Of a stretch of 64,000 nucleotides of DNA, positions 19,001 through 27,600 are shown piece after piece. Within the stretch, counting starts at the first letter, position 1. Each line of letters starts with the position of its first letter. Under the pieces are notes generated by a model. That model was not told the DNA's origin. It searched no databases and saw only the letters and a program-made list of their open reading frames with translations. This DNA comes from Ignavibacteria bacterium (GTDB taxonomy: Bacteria > Bacteroidota > Ignavibacteria > Kapaibacteriales > Kapaibacteriaceae), in contig VGVV01000003.1 in the NCBI GenBank assembly GCA_016873895.1, positions 186,001 to 250,000 of the forward strand, read 5' to 3'. The translations under genes and the position numbers were made by a program.

Positions 19001-20382
19001 TGCGCATTCTCGGACACGGAAGACCACGTTGCACCATTATCATAGCTTATCTCGATTCGTACGAAGTCATCAGGGAGTGCATTGGTCCATGTCACGAGAG
19101 TATCTGAACCGGCCACTAATGTCTCACCACCATTAGGCTTTAGCAGACGCAACACATCACCACTCTTTGCATTACCGCCAAACAGATGAATAGCAGGAGG
19201 CGAGCATGTCGTTGTAGCAATGCTCAATTTCCCATAGACACTCTGATCGTTTGTTGGTGCACACTCTACAGCCAAGGTCAAACTCTGTCCGGGTTGCAGC
19301 GTAACTGGAAACCGCGGGGGATTGACCACTGTAAAGGCGGAATTGTCAGTTCTGGCACTCATGATCTCAGTGGTCGATGCAGTACACGTAACAGTTACAG
19401 ATCGAACAAGCTTCGTTCCAGCGGGAATTGATCCGTATTCAATTCCAGAGACATTGGATTCGAGATACACGATACGTGACTTGTCAACCTTAGCCGAGAC
19501 AGGCCGGCTGAGCGTACCTCTGGTAAGCACAATTTGATGCTGAAGATCACACGCACTAGTGCTTGTCCACGTGGCAATGCATGTGGACAGCCCCTTAGCC
19601 TCTGCCACGTATGCGCGAGCATATGCCTGAGCATCTGCTACATTGCTTATCAGCTCACACCAAGCACCATTGGTTGAATCTGCCAACATTCTCAATTGAT
19701 CGGTGATCTTGGATTTGAGGCAAATCACATAGACCGAGATACCAAACGTGCGTGCATTTGAAACAGCCGATTGGACATCGAAGCTACTTGAACCATCTGT
19801 GATCAGGAGCAGTGATCTGGTATTTCGTGCATTCTGCAGATGTGTCAGTGCACCATAGGGTATGTCCGTAAGTCCACGTCCAAGATTCATTCCACCCAGA
19901 GAAACCATGGCATCAACGCTTGCAGAGTATCCAGTGCGATTTGTCGAAAGACCGTAGAGCATCTTGGCCTGCGGACCTACTTGGACAAGCGCAGCCTCAT
20001 CAGCTGTAGACGTAAGTAGCTGCGTGATACCGCGGGCGGCATTCTTGGCAAGATCCATGGACGTCGGAGATGTTCCGGACGACATAGACAATGATGCGTC
20101 TACGGCAACGACGAGTGAGACGTTTCGTCCGGACGTTGACGGACTGCAAGACGTTGCGACCTGCTCTGCAATGCCATTATCTGTGACCTTGACATCAGTC
20201 GAACCGATAGGCAGTGGAAGACCCGCAGCGTCTAACGCAACAAGGTGTGCGCGCAGCTTTGGAAAACTATCTGTTGATATGCGCAGTGGGATAAACATCT
20301 GCGAGGTCTGCGCCCAAAGCAATTCTGAGGGTAGCCAGAGAAGACTGACCAGAAATGCAATACGTGCCATATTTCGAATCAT
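16045..20382 (-). CDS. Giant T9SS cargo: VWA, seven-blade WD40 propeller, choice-of-anchor repeats
   Basis: 1445 residues. Signal peptide 1-25. A von Willebrand A domain spans about 88-270 with MIDAS D95-A-S-L-S and LLITDGSSS later. At about 385-480 is a PNGGETL module with ISYDNGATW. At about 494-780 seven WD40 blades can be counted, from DGKHVLTGGHDGSVRIW to RVVTSSTDFTARVW, enough for a closed propeller. Several choice-of-anchor D (HYDIN-like) domains of about 100 residues follow, such as VVDFGRRVANQSVVDS and RQTMDFGNVPENTTVSE. A type IX sorting domain closes the protein (GPNPAGNHTDIHV to ALPTGSYFIVL, KKVEVVR). It is exported to the cell surface or medium; the partner is unknown. Sits between two double-OmpA paralogues and overlaps the downstream one. 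Confidence 0.85.
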   Translation of the reverse strand: MIRNMARIAFLVSLLWLPSELLWAQTSQMFIPLRISTDSFPKLRAHLVALDAAGLPLPIGSTDVKVTDNGIAEQVATSCSPSTSGRNVSLVVAVDASLSMSSGTSPTSMDLAKNAARGITQLLTSTADEAALVQVGPQAKMLYGLSTNRTGYSASVDAMVSLGGMNLGRGLTDIPYGALTHLQNARNTRSLLLITDGSSSFDVQSAVSNARTFGISVYVICLKSKITDQLRMLADSTNGAWCELISNVADAQAYARAYVAEAKGLSTCIATWTSTSACDLQHQIVLTRGTLSRPVSAKVDKSRIVYLESNVSGIEYGSIPAGTKLVRSVTVTCTASTTEIMSARTDNSAFTVVNPPRFPVTLQPGQSLTLAVECAPTNDQSVYGKLSIATTTCSPPAIHLFGGNAKSGDVLRLLKPNGGETLVAGSDTLVTWTNALPDDFVRIEISYDNGATWSSVSENAQGLSYVWRPGPKTSDKARMRISRTVIDPSDIVVMRGQDQPVYASMFTEDGKHVLTGGHDGSVRIWNAQDGSQERIVGLHGNWVWSLAQKPGTSVIASASHDGSVRVWDYMNGQRIATIPAEGRVWSVAFSSDGKKLYAGSDRGIAEINTDTWTIFTSKVVDQGPVYSIKISRDGSKMAVAEGPQATLRVTKSLEVEKSFRQANSNDHQYAVAIHPNALEIASGGADLKVHIYKVSDGSTVNSLPPMRGGVLALDYLPSGSSLLVAGGDGTAKTYSASDLSLQTSLAGHNGILYSGSFSPDGKRVVTSSTDFTARVWSLERIGAVVDQSDSPFAIIGGLRESTVHFMGDVIVGSATDARKVVVSTKDAAPLVINSVRFASGDTTDFSVLDVDVPFVVTQSSPLSMDIGFAPTATGAREAFLTFESGMGPFSVVVTGNGVAQSLSAPQVVDFGRRVANQSVVDSIITIRANGSLTAPVQIASMTVIGEQAGQYSIVDGGGSVTIQPGQAHRITVRFDPTNYGRFAAGIELRVSGGQTVMIWLYGEATGDGRIAASTNTLLFPTGTCRYLSTQIPVDLRNSGNTDLQVFSIGIDGVHANEFNVQTSDTYPITIPPNGVKSFVVTFSPTRVGVKDARVVVSSSALNASNGKTVINISARKDSVGFELSRQTMDFGNVPENTTVSERILLLNTGTISLKWPRNSITVGRFQIDSITPDITAGGKRSDMTIRFLGGRAGEIYDTTYDFVDTICGRKQSIRLMATVKSYVGATVEVDTVSTQTGTLVSVPVYVKNIVNFDRTTVRSVIAHYRVNSTLLSPTGIVSNVKRENNAWLTFSALVPIPSSPGLATRLTFTTAWGNDTASSIIIDSLSFSDTLTLKTIDGRVIFTDICKQGGDARRIKLGTQSVGVSIGPNPAGNHTDIHVSLSEIGLSSAILYSSTGQYVSTIFTSKMTPGLWHYDLDTSALPTGSYFIVLTTPTETVSKKVEVVR

Positions 20383-20497
20383 GCTAGCCCCTTGATTTCA
20401 AACTATATGCCAGAGACAATGATACCACAGAAAAGGGGCGCCACCAACCGCCAAGGAGCTAGGGGTTGGACGAAGATTTGCACATTAATCGGGTCAA

Positions 20498-22552
20498 TTA
20501 CTTAACCGGTGTAGCAAGCTGAATTACTACGGTGCGATTGGAAGCACGACCCTCCGGGAGATCATTAGGAAGCGAGGGATTGTCTTCTCCATTGCCCACA
20601 ACAATTGCTTGGGAAATACCAAGTTTGCGTGCTACTTCTCGTGCTCGCTTAAGAGATAGCTCCTTGTTATACTCACCAGTTCCAATCTGATCTGTTGCTC
20701 CGATAATCGTAACGATGGTATTCTCTCTAATCCGGTCTCGAATAAATTGCAGCTGTCGCTCGTGTTGCTTAGAAATTCGTACTTCGTCGAATTCAAAGAG
20801 TATAAGCCCATAACGCTCAATCTCGAGGTCGCCTTGGCGAGCAATCCGCGTGTACTCCTTCTCATCTTGGACTATTGGAACTGTACGCACATCACGTGTT
20901 GGGTTTGATCTGCCACTGGCCGTATACTCCGCCATAGCAGTAAGGTTTCCATTGCCTTTAGACAAAACATCTTTGGTGTCTATGCACAATGTATCGTCTC
21001 TGATGCGATCTGTGGACGAAATGCTAAACAGCGTGTCGGCGTTTCTTGCCAGTACTACTCTAGCTGATTGGCCATTACTATCCGAAGTTGATAGTATAAC
21101 CGCAATTTGCTCGGGATAAAACAACCGCTCTACAACACCAAGCCTAACTGGAGCAAGAATTGCAGGATTGTTTGAAGACAACTCAACTCGTCTGTTCTCC
21201 TCTTGAGCCAAACGTTGCGCAGTGGGATCAGAGAATGTCGTTGGTCTTTCAGGGTATACTCGTGCAGAAACTCTCATGCGATTTTGGGCAACTCCCAGGC
21301 TTATCATGTTGTCTCTTACAGTCTCAGCCCTCAACCGCGCAAGATCTACACCCTGATCAGCGTTAATGCTCGATGTTGTACCGGTTATGGCAAGCCATGC
21401 GTCTGGATGCCTCTTCATTCGCTGCGCAATAATTGCTAGTTCGCCCTGTAGCGCTACTAATGGCGTTAGAGAAAGCGTATCGAGAAGAGCTTTGCGAATT
21501 CCGTTTTTGTAGCGCTCTGGGAGCTCGTTTGAGCCCTCATTGAAATAAACATGGCCAAGAAGGGGATGCAGCACAACAACGCGACGGCGGTGCTCATAAA
21601 TGGAAAACGCACCATGCTGAATCACACTGTCGACAACTTGAGCAACAGCGATGCTTGGAACTTCACTCTTGACAATCGTGGTATCAGTTTGTGCGATGGA
21701 ACTCTTAACGGTATCTGCTGGGATATCTCGTTGTGCTGCGATGTTCTTCTTACAATCCAAGCATGTATCGATAGGGGGCTTTCCGGCGTTCACCGATTTA
21801 AAGCCAATCGTGGCGGCAAATCGCACTTGATGAATGGACCAATCTGTACCTCTGCTAACAGCTGAAAGCCCATGAGAATACAAAGCCTCGATTCCGATAT
21901 TGAGCGGCGATCGCTCATTGAGTGGAAGTTGAATCCGAAGCCCGGCTAATAGTGATACGCGCGGCACAATAACATCAGGAATCGTTGCCTGTGTATTAAT
22001 CCATGACCTATCCTTGCCCAGATATGCCCCATAATCCTCTGGTTGGGTAAGCGTTTCTGTCTGTGTGAAGTCTTGTACCAGACTGGTTGATATTCTTGGC
22101 CCAGCGAGAATCTGCAAAGCCTTTGATAAGCGCAGGGAAAGCAGAGGTTCTATGCCAAGGCTAAGTATTGACGCATCAAGTTGATGCTGAAAGGTTGCCC
22201 GAACTACGCGAAGTGAATCGCGAATGTCTGCCACAACACTGCGTTCATCGTACGTAAAGACACCGTTTTCACTATTCAGAATCAGTCTGGACTCAAGGTC
22301 TACGCTCTTAAATAGGTTCGTTTTGTAAAAGCCGCCAAGACTGTATCCAGCGCCTGTGCCGTCGGTAAACGTTGGACAACACGATGGATAGCTGCCGAGC
22401 CGTTGGAAGGTTGCATCATGGAGATTGTAAGCTCCACCAATGATCACACCCCACGTATTCAGAGTCTGGCCTGTCGCTACGTGCGAGGCCAGGGCAAATG
22501 CTAGTGCAAGCGTTGTTAGAATGTAAGTATGTCCCATACCCCTATAGTGCAT
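20498..22552 (-). CDS. Outer-membrane protein with beta-barrel and two OmpA-like domains (copy 2)
   Basis: About 684 residues, same architecture as the protein at 14045. Signal peptide ending ...ASHVATGQT, a barrel region with CCPTFTDGTGAGYSLGG matching the paired-Cys phrase of copy 1, a first OmpA-like domain (HVYFNEGSNELPERY, DLARLRAETVRDNMI, ENRRVEL) and a terminal one (LILFEFDEVRISKQHERQL, GATDQIGTGEYNKELSLKRA, NRTVVIQLATP). A CLDCKK pair sits in the linker. The frame opens with GTG at 22561; ATG 22552 is preferred because it keeps an Arg in the signal n-region (ATG 22537 also possible). It lies 26 nt after nth and 116 nt before the VWA/WD40 gene. Confidence 0.82.
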   Translation of the reverse strand: MHYRGMGHTYILTTLALAFALASHVATGQTLNTWGVIIGGAYNLHDATFQRLGSYPSCCPTFTDGTGAGYSLGGFYKTNLFKSVDLESRLILNSENGVFTYDERSVVADIRDSLRVVRATFQHQLDASILSLGIEPLLSLRLSKALQILAGPRISTSLVQDFTQTETLTQPEDYGAYLGKDRSWINTQATIPDVIVPRVSLLAGLRIQLPLNERSPLNIGIEALYSHGLSAVSRGTDWSIHQVRFAATIGFKSVNAGKPPIDTCLDCKKNIAAQRDIPADTVKSSIAQTDTTIVKSEVPSIAVAQVVDSVIQHGAFSIYEHRRRVVVLHPLLGHVYFNEGSNELPERYKNGIRKALLDTLSLTPLVALQGELAIIAQRMKRHPDAWLAITGTTSSINADQGVDLARLRAETVRDNMISLGVAQNRMRVSARVYPERPTTFSDPTAQRLAQEENRRVELSSNNPAILAPVRLGVVERLFYPEQIAVILSTSDSNGQSARVVLARNADTLFSISSTDRIRDDTLCIDTKDVLSKGNGNLTAMAEYTASGRSNPTRDVRTVPIVQDEKEYTRIARQGDLEIERYGLILFEFDEVRISKQHERQLQFIRDRIRENTIVTIIGATDQIGTGEYNKELSLKRAREVARKLGISQAIVVGNGEDNPSLPNDLPEGRASNRTVVIQLATPVK

Positions 22553-22578
22553 TATAATCACGAAAACGTGACATCAGC

Positions 22579-23232
22579 CTACGGTAGTATCACCGATGGA
22601 CACAGATCCAAGACAGGGCATGAACCACAGCGAGGCCTTCTGGCGACACATGTGCGGCGCCCATGCGTGATCATCGCATGATTAAACGTATTCCAATGCT
22701 GCTTGTCCAGCAAGTTCATAAGCGCAAACTCAATCTTTACGGGATCTGTTTCATGCACAAGCCCGAGCAGATTGCTCAGCCGTGTCACGTGTGTATCGAC
22801 AGTTATACCAGGTATGTTGAAACAGTTTGATAGTACACAATTTGCCGTCTTTCTGCCTACCCCAGCTAGAGCAGTAAGCTCTTCGATGGTCATGGGGACA
22901 TTGCCGTTGTGCCGCTCGACAAGCTGCTCGCAGCAGAGCTGGATGTTACGTGCCTTATTTCTGTAAAATCCTGTGGAATGAATGTCGTGTTCGAGCTCCT
23001 CTCGCGGTACACTATAGTAATCATGTGCTAATTTGTACTTTCTAAACAGGTCTGGAGTTACAGTGTTAACACGCTCGTCTGTGCATTGCGCAGACAATAT
23101 TGTGGCGATGAGTAACTCAAGCGGAGTGGTAAAGTCAAGTCCAACCTTGGCATCGGGATATGCTCGTTCCAGCCGAAGCAGTATTTCTTGTATCCGATTT
23201 CGCTTTGCTGTTAATGATTCCCGTTTACCCAT
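22579..23232 (-). CDS. nth: Endonuclease III
   Basis: Bifunctional DNA glycosylase/AP lyase that removes oxidised pyrimidines. 217 residues from the ATG at 23232 (MGKRESLTAK), close to the usual 211; an upstream in-frame start would add 18 unlikely residues. The helix-hairpin-helix with catalytic Lys is LAGVGRKTANCVLSN, the catalytic Asp is in GITVDTHVTRL, and the [4Fe-4S] ligands are spaced C-x6-C-x2-C-x5-C at the C terminus (CVARRPRCGSCPVLDLC). Divergent from rsmG. The envelope gene for OmpA copy 2 follows closely on the same strand. Confidence 0.96.
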   Translation of the reverse strand: MGKRESLTAKRNRIQEILLRLERAYPDAKVGLDFTTPLELLIATILSAQCTDERVNTVTPDLFRKYKLAHDYYSVPREELEHDIHSTGFYRNKARNIQLCCEQLVERHNGNVPMTIEELTALAGVGRKTANCVLSNCFNIPGITVDTHVTRLSNLLGLVHETDPVKIEFALMNLLDKQHWNTFNHAMITHGRRTCVARRPRCGSCPVLDLCPSVILP

Positions 23233-23330
23233 GAAAGATGTCCGTGTTACAGAGGTTACTAGTGTAATTTTGTACTCGACGCTCATTGTCTACAAAAGCG
23301 TGTTTTTCTTGAATGTGAAAGTTACCAGTA

Positions 23331-23996
23331 ATGTCAATGACGCCGCTCGAGTTTTGGACCGTTTGTTCATCGAATGGCATTATACTCGATAAGGGGCAAG
23401 TAGATACGCTCGAGCGATATCACGATGAGCTCTTGTATTGGAATCAACGTGTTAACATGATCTCCCGTAAAGATGAAGACAACATCTGGGAGCATCATAT
23501 TCTTCACTCGTTGCTGCTCCTTAAGTCTCATGAATTCAAGCAGAAAGCTCGTGTACTTGACGTAGGTACTGGCGGCGGTCTCCCCGGTTTACCGGTAAAG
23601 ATCGGTCGTCCAGATTTGCGAATGACTCTAGTTGATTCTATAAAGAAGAAAACGACAATGACAGACATGTTCGCCGCCCACACAGCGCTAAAGGACATAG
23701 CAGTCTTGAATTGCCGCGCAGAAGACTTGGCCAAGGATAAGAAGTATAGAGCCAGTTTCGATGTGGTGGTATCGCGAGCTGTAGCTCGAACTGGTTCGGT
23801 GCTTACTTGGATCTCAGACCTTAGAAAACAAGATTCGGTATGCCTGCTCCTGAAAGGGGGCGACCTCGCAGATGAGTTAGCCGAAGCTCGAAGTTTGCAT
23901 CCTAGTTGGACAATTACAGAGCATCCAATACGTGTATTTGGCTTATCATGGTTTGAAGAGAACGATAAGAAGGTTGTGCTGTGCGAACATCGGTAA
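23331..23996 (+). CDS. rsmG: 16S rRNA (guanine527-N7)-methyltransferase
   Basis: SAM-dependent methyltransferase acting on G527 of 16S rRNA; its loss gives low-level streptomycin resistance in other bacteria. 221 residues. SAM-binding motif I is VLDVGTGGGLPGLPVKIGRP at about residues 74-93, followed by LVDSIKKKTTMTDMF, and VVVSRAVA is the typical motif near residue 145. N-terminal WNQRVNMISRKD is also a family signature. Its end overlaps the next gene by 16 nt. Confidence 0.95.
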   Translation: MSMTPLEFWTVCSSNGIILDKGQVDTLERYHDELLYWNQRVNMISRKDEDNIWEHHILHSLLLLKSHEFKQKARVLDVGTGGGLPGLPVKIGRPDLRMTLVDSIKKKTTMTDMFAAHTALKDIAVLNCRAEDLAKDKKYRASFDVVVSRAVARTGSVLTWISDLRKQDSVCLLLKGGDLADELAEARSLHPSWTITEHPIRVFGLSWFEENDKKVVLCEHR

Positions 23997-24679
23997 TCAT
24001 CGCTGCGATTGTTGTGTTAACGCTCCATGAGCCATCCGCAACACATGCACAAGTGACTAATCAGGAGTTCACCACTGGAATTCGCAGTGCGGTGAAGGTT
24101 GCGCGTGCGAAGTATTCCGGTGGCGGCGACTGGTACAATGATCCCAGCTCGGAGATTAACCTGCTCAAATACGTTCGTGCTCACACCACGGTGTTGGTCG
24201 AGCCAACGTATGAATATGTTGATTTAGGTACCGACAATCTGTTTCTCTACCCTGTGATATTCCTTACAGGACACGGTACAGTGAACTTCTCTGATGCAGA
24301 GCTCAAAAATCTGCGATCATATCTTGCGGCCGGTGGCTTTCTCTACATTGATGATGATTACGGGATGGATGCCTCTATTCGTAAGGAACTAAAGCGCTTG
24401 TTTCCCCAAGACGAGTTAGCAGAGCTTCCTTTTTCGCATCAGATATATCACAGCCACTATGATTTCCTGAATGGTCTGCCAAAGATCCACGAGCATGACG
24501 ACAAGGCTCCCCAAGGTCTTGCTCTTTTTGTAAATGGAAAGGTTGCAGTCTATTACACCTACGAAACAAACCCCAGCGATGGGTGGGCGGATCCAGAGGT
24601 GCATCATGATTCACCTGAAAGACGGGAGACAGCCCTCAAACTCGGTACAAATATTCTTGTCTATGCTCTAACTCGGTGA
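23981..24679 (+). CDS. DUF4159 exported protein
   Basis: 232 residues starting at GTG 23981, inside the end of rsmG. A signal peptide (VIIAAIVVLTLHEPSATHAQ) is followed by a DUF4159 domain: KYSGGGDWYNDPSSEINLL, YPVIFLTGHGTVNFSDAEL, then GGFLYIDDDYGMDASIRKEL and LPFSHQIYHSHY. The fold resembles a class I glutamine amidotransferase-like domain (GHG and DDDYG loops) used as a binding module. Biochemical function is unknown. DUF4159 genes are often found with large membrane proteins such as the one that follows 16 nt downstream, suggesting a joint envelope function. Confidence 0.8.
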   Translation: MRTSVIIAAIVVLTLHEPSATHAQVTNQEFTTGIRSAVKVARAKYSGGGDWYNDPSSEINLLKYVRAHTTVLVEPTYEYVDLGTDNLFLYPVIFLTGHGTVNFSDAELKNLRSYLAAGGFLYIDDDYGMDASIRKELKRLFPQDELAELPFSHQIYHSHYDFLNGLPKIHEHDDKAPQGLALFVNGKVAVYYTYETNPSDGWADPEVHHDSPERRETALKLGTNILVYALTR

Positions 24680-24695
24680 TACAGAATTGTCATAC

Positions 24696-27600
24696 ATGCT
24701 TCAATCAAGAGAACATATTGTCGGACGAATAAAAACTGCGCAGCGTGCTGAGTTGATCCATACGTCTCTTGTTGGGTTAGCAATGCTGGCAACATCACTT
24801 TCCATCTTAACCTGCACGTTCTCAATATTTGAAAGCCTCTTGCATGGTGGAATTGCCGTTCGATCCATACTCTGGTATGCGCTCATTTCGGCTGGGATTC
24901 TCCTGCTGATCTATTTCGTTGGACCCCACGTTCTGCGACTTCTACGTTTGCTCCCAGGGGAATCTGTGGAGGCAACTGCGTCGCGTATAGGTACCCATTA
25001 TAATGATCTGAGAGATCAGCTCGCCAATGGTATACAGCTAACTAAGAATGAGGAGCAGAGTCAGGAGTTAGCCATAGCTGCATTTAACACTATTGCAGCT
25101 CAGGCCTCGGACAAAGATTTTTCGGTAATCATTGAGCGTAAGCGGTACCGAACAATTCTTCTCTGGAGTAGCATCATATCAATCGTCACGTTTATGACGA
25201 CGAGCCTTGTGCCTGATGTCCGCGCTGGCTTTAACCGCATACTTAATTATAACACTTCATACCTGCCACCGGCCCCCTTCAAGCTTAAGCTGAGTGTTGA
25301 AGCCGATACTCTACTGCGTGGCGCAAATAATAGGGTTGTTGTTGATGCCAGCGGTATACCTCCAGAGTCTGTTGTCATCCACATACGTGACGTGGCTTCA
25401 GATGTGTTTGTACCGCACACGGTTCAGCGCAACAACGATGGTACGTACACATTCGCGCTCAATGGCATGACGTCGAGCGCTTGGGTATATGCATCATCAC
25501 CATGGATCGAGACATCTGTTAGTACCGATACTGCAGCGGTAACAGTTATCGACAGACCGCTACTGCGCGAATTCTCAGGATCTGTGGTGCCACCAGCATA
25601 TACAAAGCTCGCTTCATCGCCGCTTACGATGTCTGCAGCAGACGTCACGTCTCTTATTGGTTCATCGGTCCAACTGTCGCTTAAAAGCAATAAACGGCTG
25701 GCTTCAGCAGTAGTCAGAGTGGCAATACATAGCTCAACATCAGGTGGGGCAGATACATTACGGGTGCCATTGCGTGTTGATGGATTTGCAGCAAAGGGGG
25801 CGATTCGTGTCAGTGGTAATGGTACCTATGCGATAGAGATTACAGATATGGATGGGTTAAAGAATACTGATCCATTGACGGCATCCATAGTAGCCCTGAC
25901 AGATTCATATCCAATGATTGCATTGGTTGAACCCAAGGATAACGTTAACCTGACTGAACAAGCTACTATTCGGATCGTAACATCAATCAGTGATGACTAC
26001 GGGTTTAGTTCATTAAAGCTCATGTACAGGCTCACGAGCTCTAAGTACGCCGAGGCAGAGAAAGAATTTACGTCAGTCACCATACCGCTATCCGGCGGTG
26101 TGATAAGTCAGGATGTTGAATACATATGGGACCTTTCGAAAATCGGCATCACACCGGATGACACATATGAATACTACGTTGAAGTTGCTGACAATGACAT
26201 CGTTGGTGGGCCTAAGAAGGCAAAGACAACAACGATGATTGTACGTATGCCGTCACTTGACGAGGTGTTCGCAAATGCAGACAAGACACAGAACGAGGCT
26301 CAAAATGAAATCAAAGAGCTCGTAAAGGAGGCCGAATGGGTACGAAAGGAAGCCGAACAGCTGCAACGTGAGATGCAAAAGCAGGAATCCAAACAACAAC
26401 AAGAAGTCTCCTGGTCTGATAAAAAGAAGGCAGAAGACCTTCTGAAACGTCAGCAGGAACTTGAGCAGAAAATGGACAACGTTGCCAAGCGCTTGGATCA
26501 AATGACGGAAAATCTGCGCGAAAACAAGGCGATATCTCCTGAAACATTACAGAAGTACCAAGAGCTACAAAAGTTGATGAGAGAGGTCAAATCACCTGAG
26601 CTCCAGCGAATGCAGGACCAGCTAAAGCAGGCCATGGAGCAGGTGTCGCCAGAAGAGTTGCAGAAAATGATGAAAGACTTCAAGTTCAACGAAGAGGAGT
26701 TCCGAAAGAATCTTGAACGTCAGCTTAATCTTCTCAAGAGGATGCAGGCGGAGCAAAAGACGGATGAGCTTGCAAAGAGAGCCGAAGAGCTAGCAAAGAA
26801 ACAGGATGAATTACGTCAGCGAACGGAGCAGAGTAATCCCAACAACAACGCTGAACGCCAGCGGCTCTCCGACGAGCAACAACGCTTGAAGGAGGAGCTT
26901 GACAAACTAGCTCAAGAATCGAAAGAGCTAGAAAAGCTTATGAAAGAGATCGGCCAAGAGATGCCTAATGATAAGATGCAGCAGGCCCAGCAAGATCTTG
27001 ATCCTCAGCAGACCGGACAGCAAATGGATAATGCTCAGCAGAACATGGAAAAAGGTGATAATCAATCTGCAGCATCGCAGCAAAAGCAGGCATCATCTAA
27101 CCTGCAACGTTTCGCTCAGCAAATGAAGAATATGAAACGTGAGATGCGTAAAAACAGTCAGCGAGAAGCAATGCGGCAAATGCAAAAGGGAGTGAACGAT
27201 CTTCTTGATGTTTCCAAGAGTCAGGAGGCTCTTCGCGAACAGATGAAGTCCTTAGATCCTAATTCTTCGCAGTATTCGCAGTTGGCTCAGAAGCAACAGC
27301 GAGCTCAGGAGGCCATGCGTAATATTGCAAACTCGATGATGCAATTAGGACAACGGTCCATGAGCGTAACACCTGAAATGGCACAAGACCTCGGTGATGC
27401 CTTGCAGTCGATGAAGGATGCGATGCAGTCGATGTCGCAACGAAACAATACCCAGGCCATGCAATCGCAAGGCGAAGCCATGAGTGCCATGAACAGTGCC
27501 GCACAAAAGATGAGTGGGGCACTTTCTCAAATGATGCAGGGCGAGGGGGCAGGGCAGGGTGGTTCGGGAGACAAGCCCGGGCAAGGCCAAGGAAAGGGGC

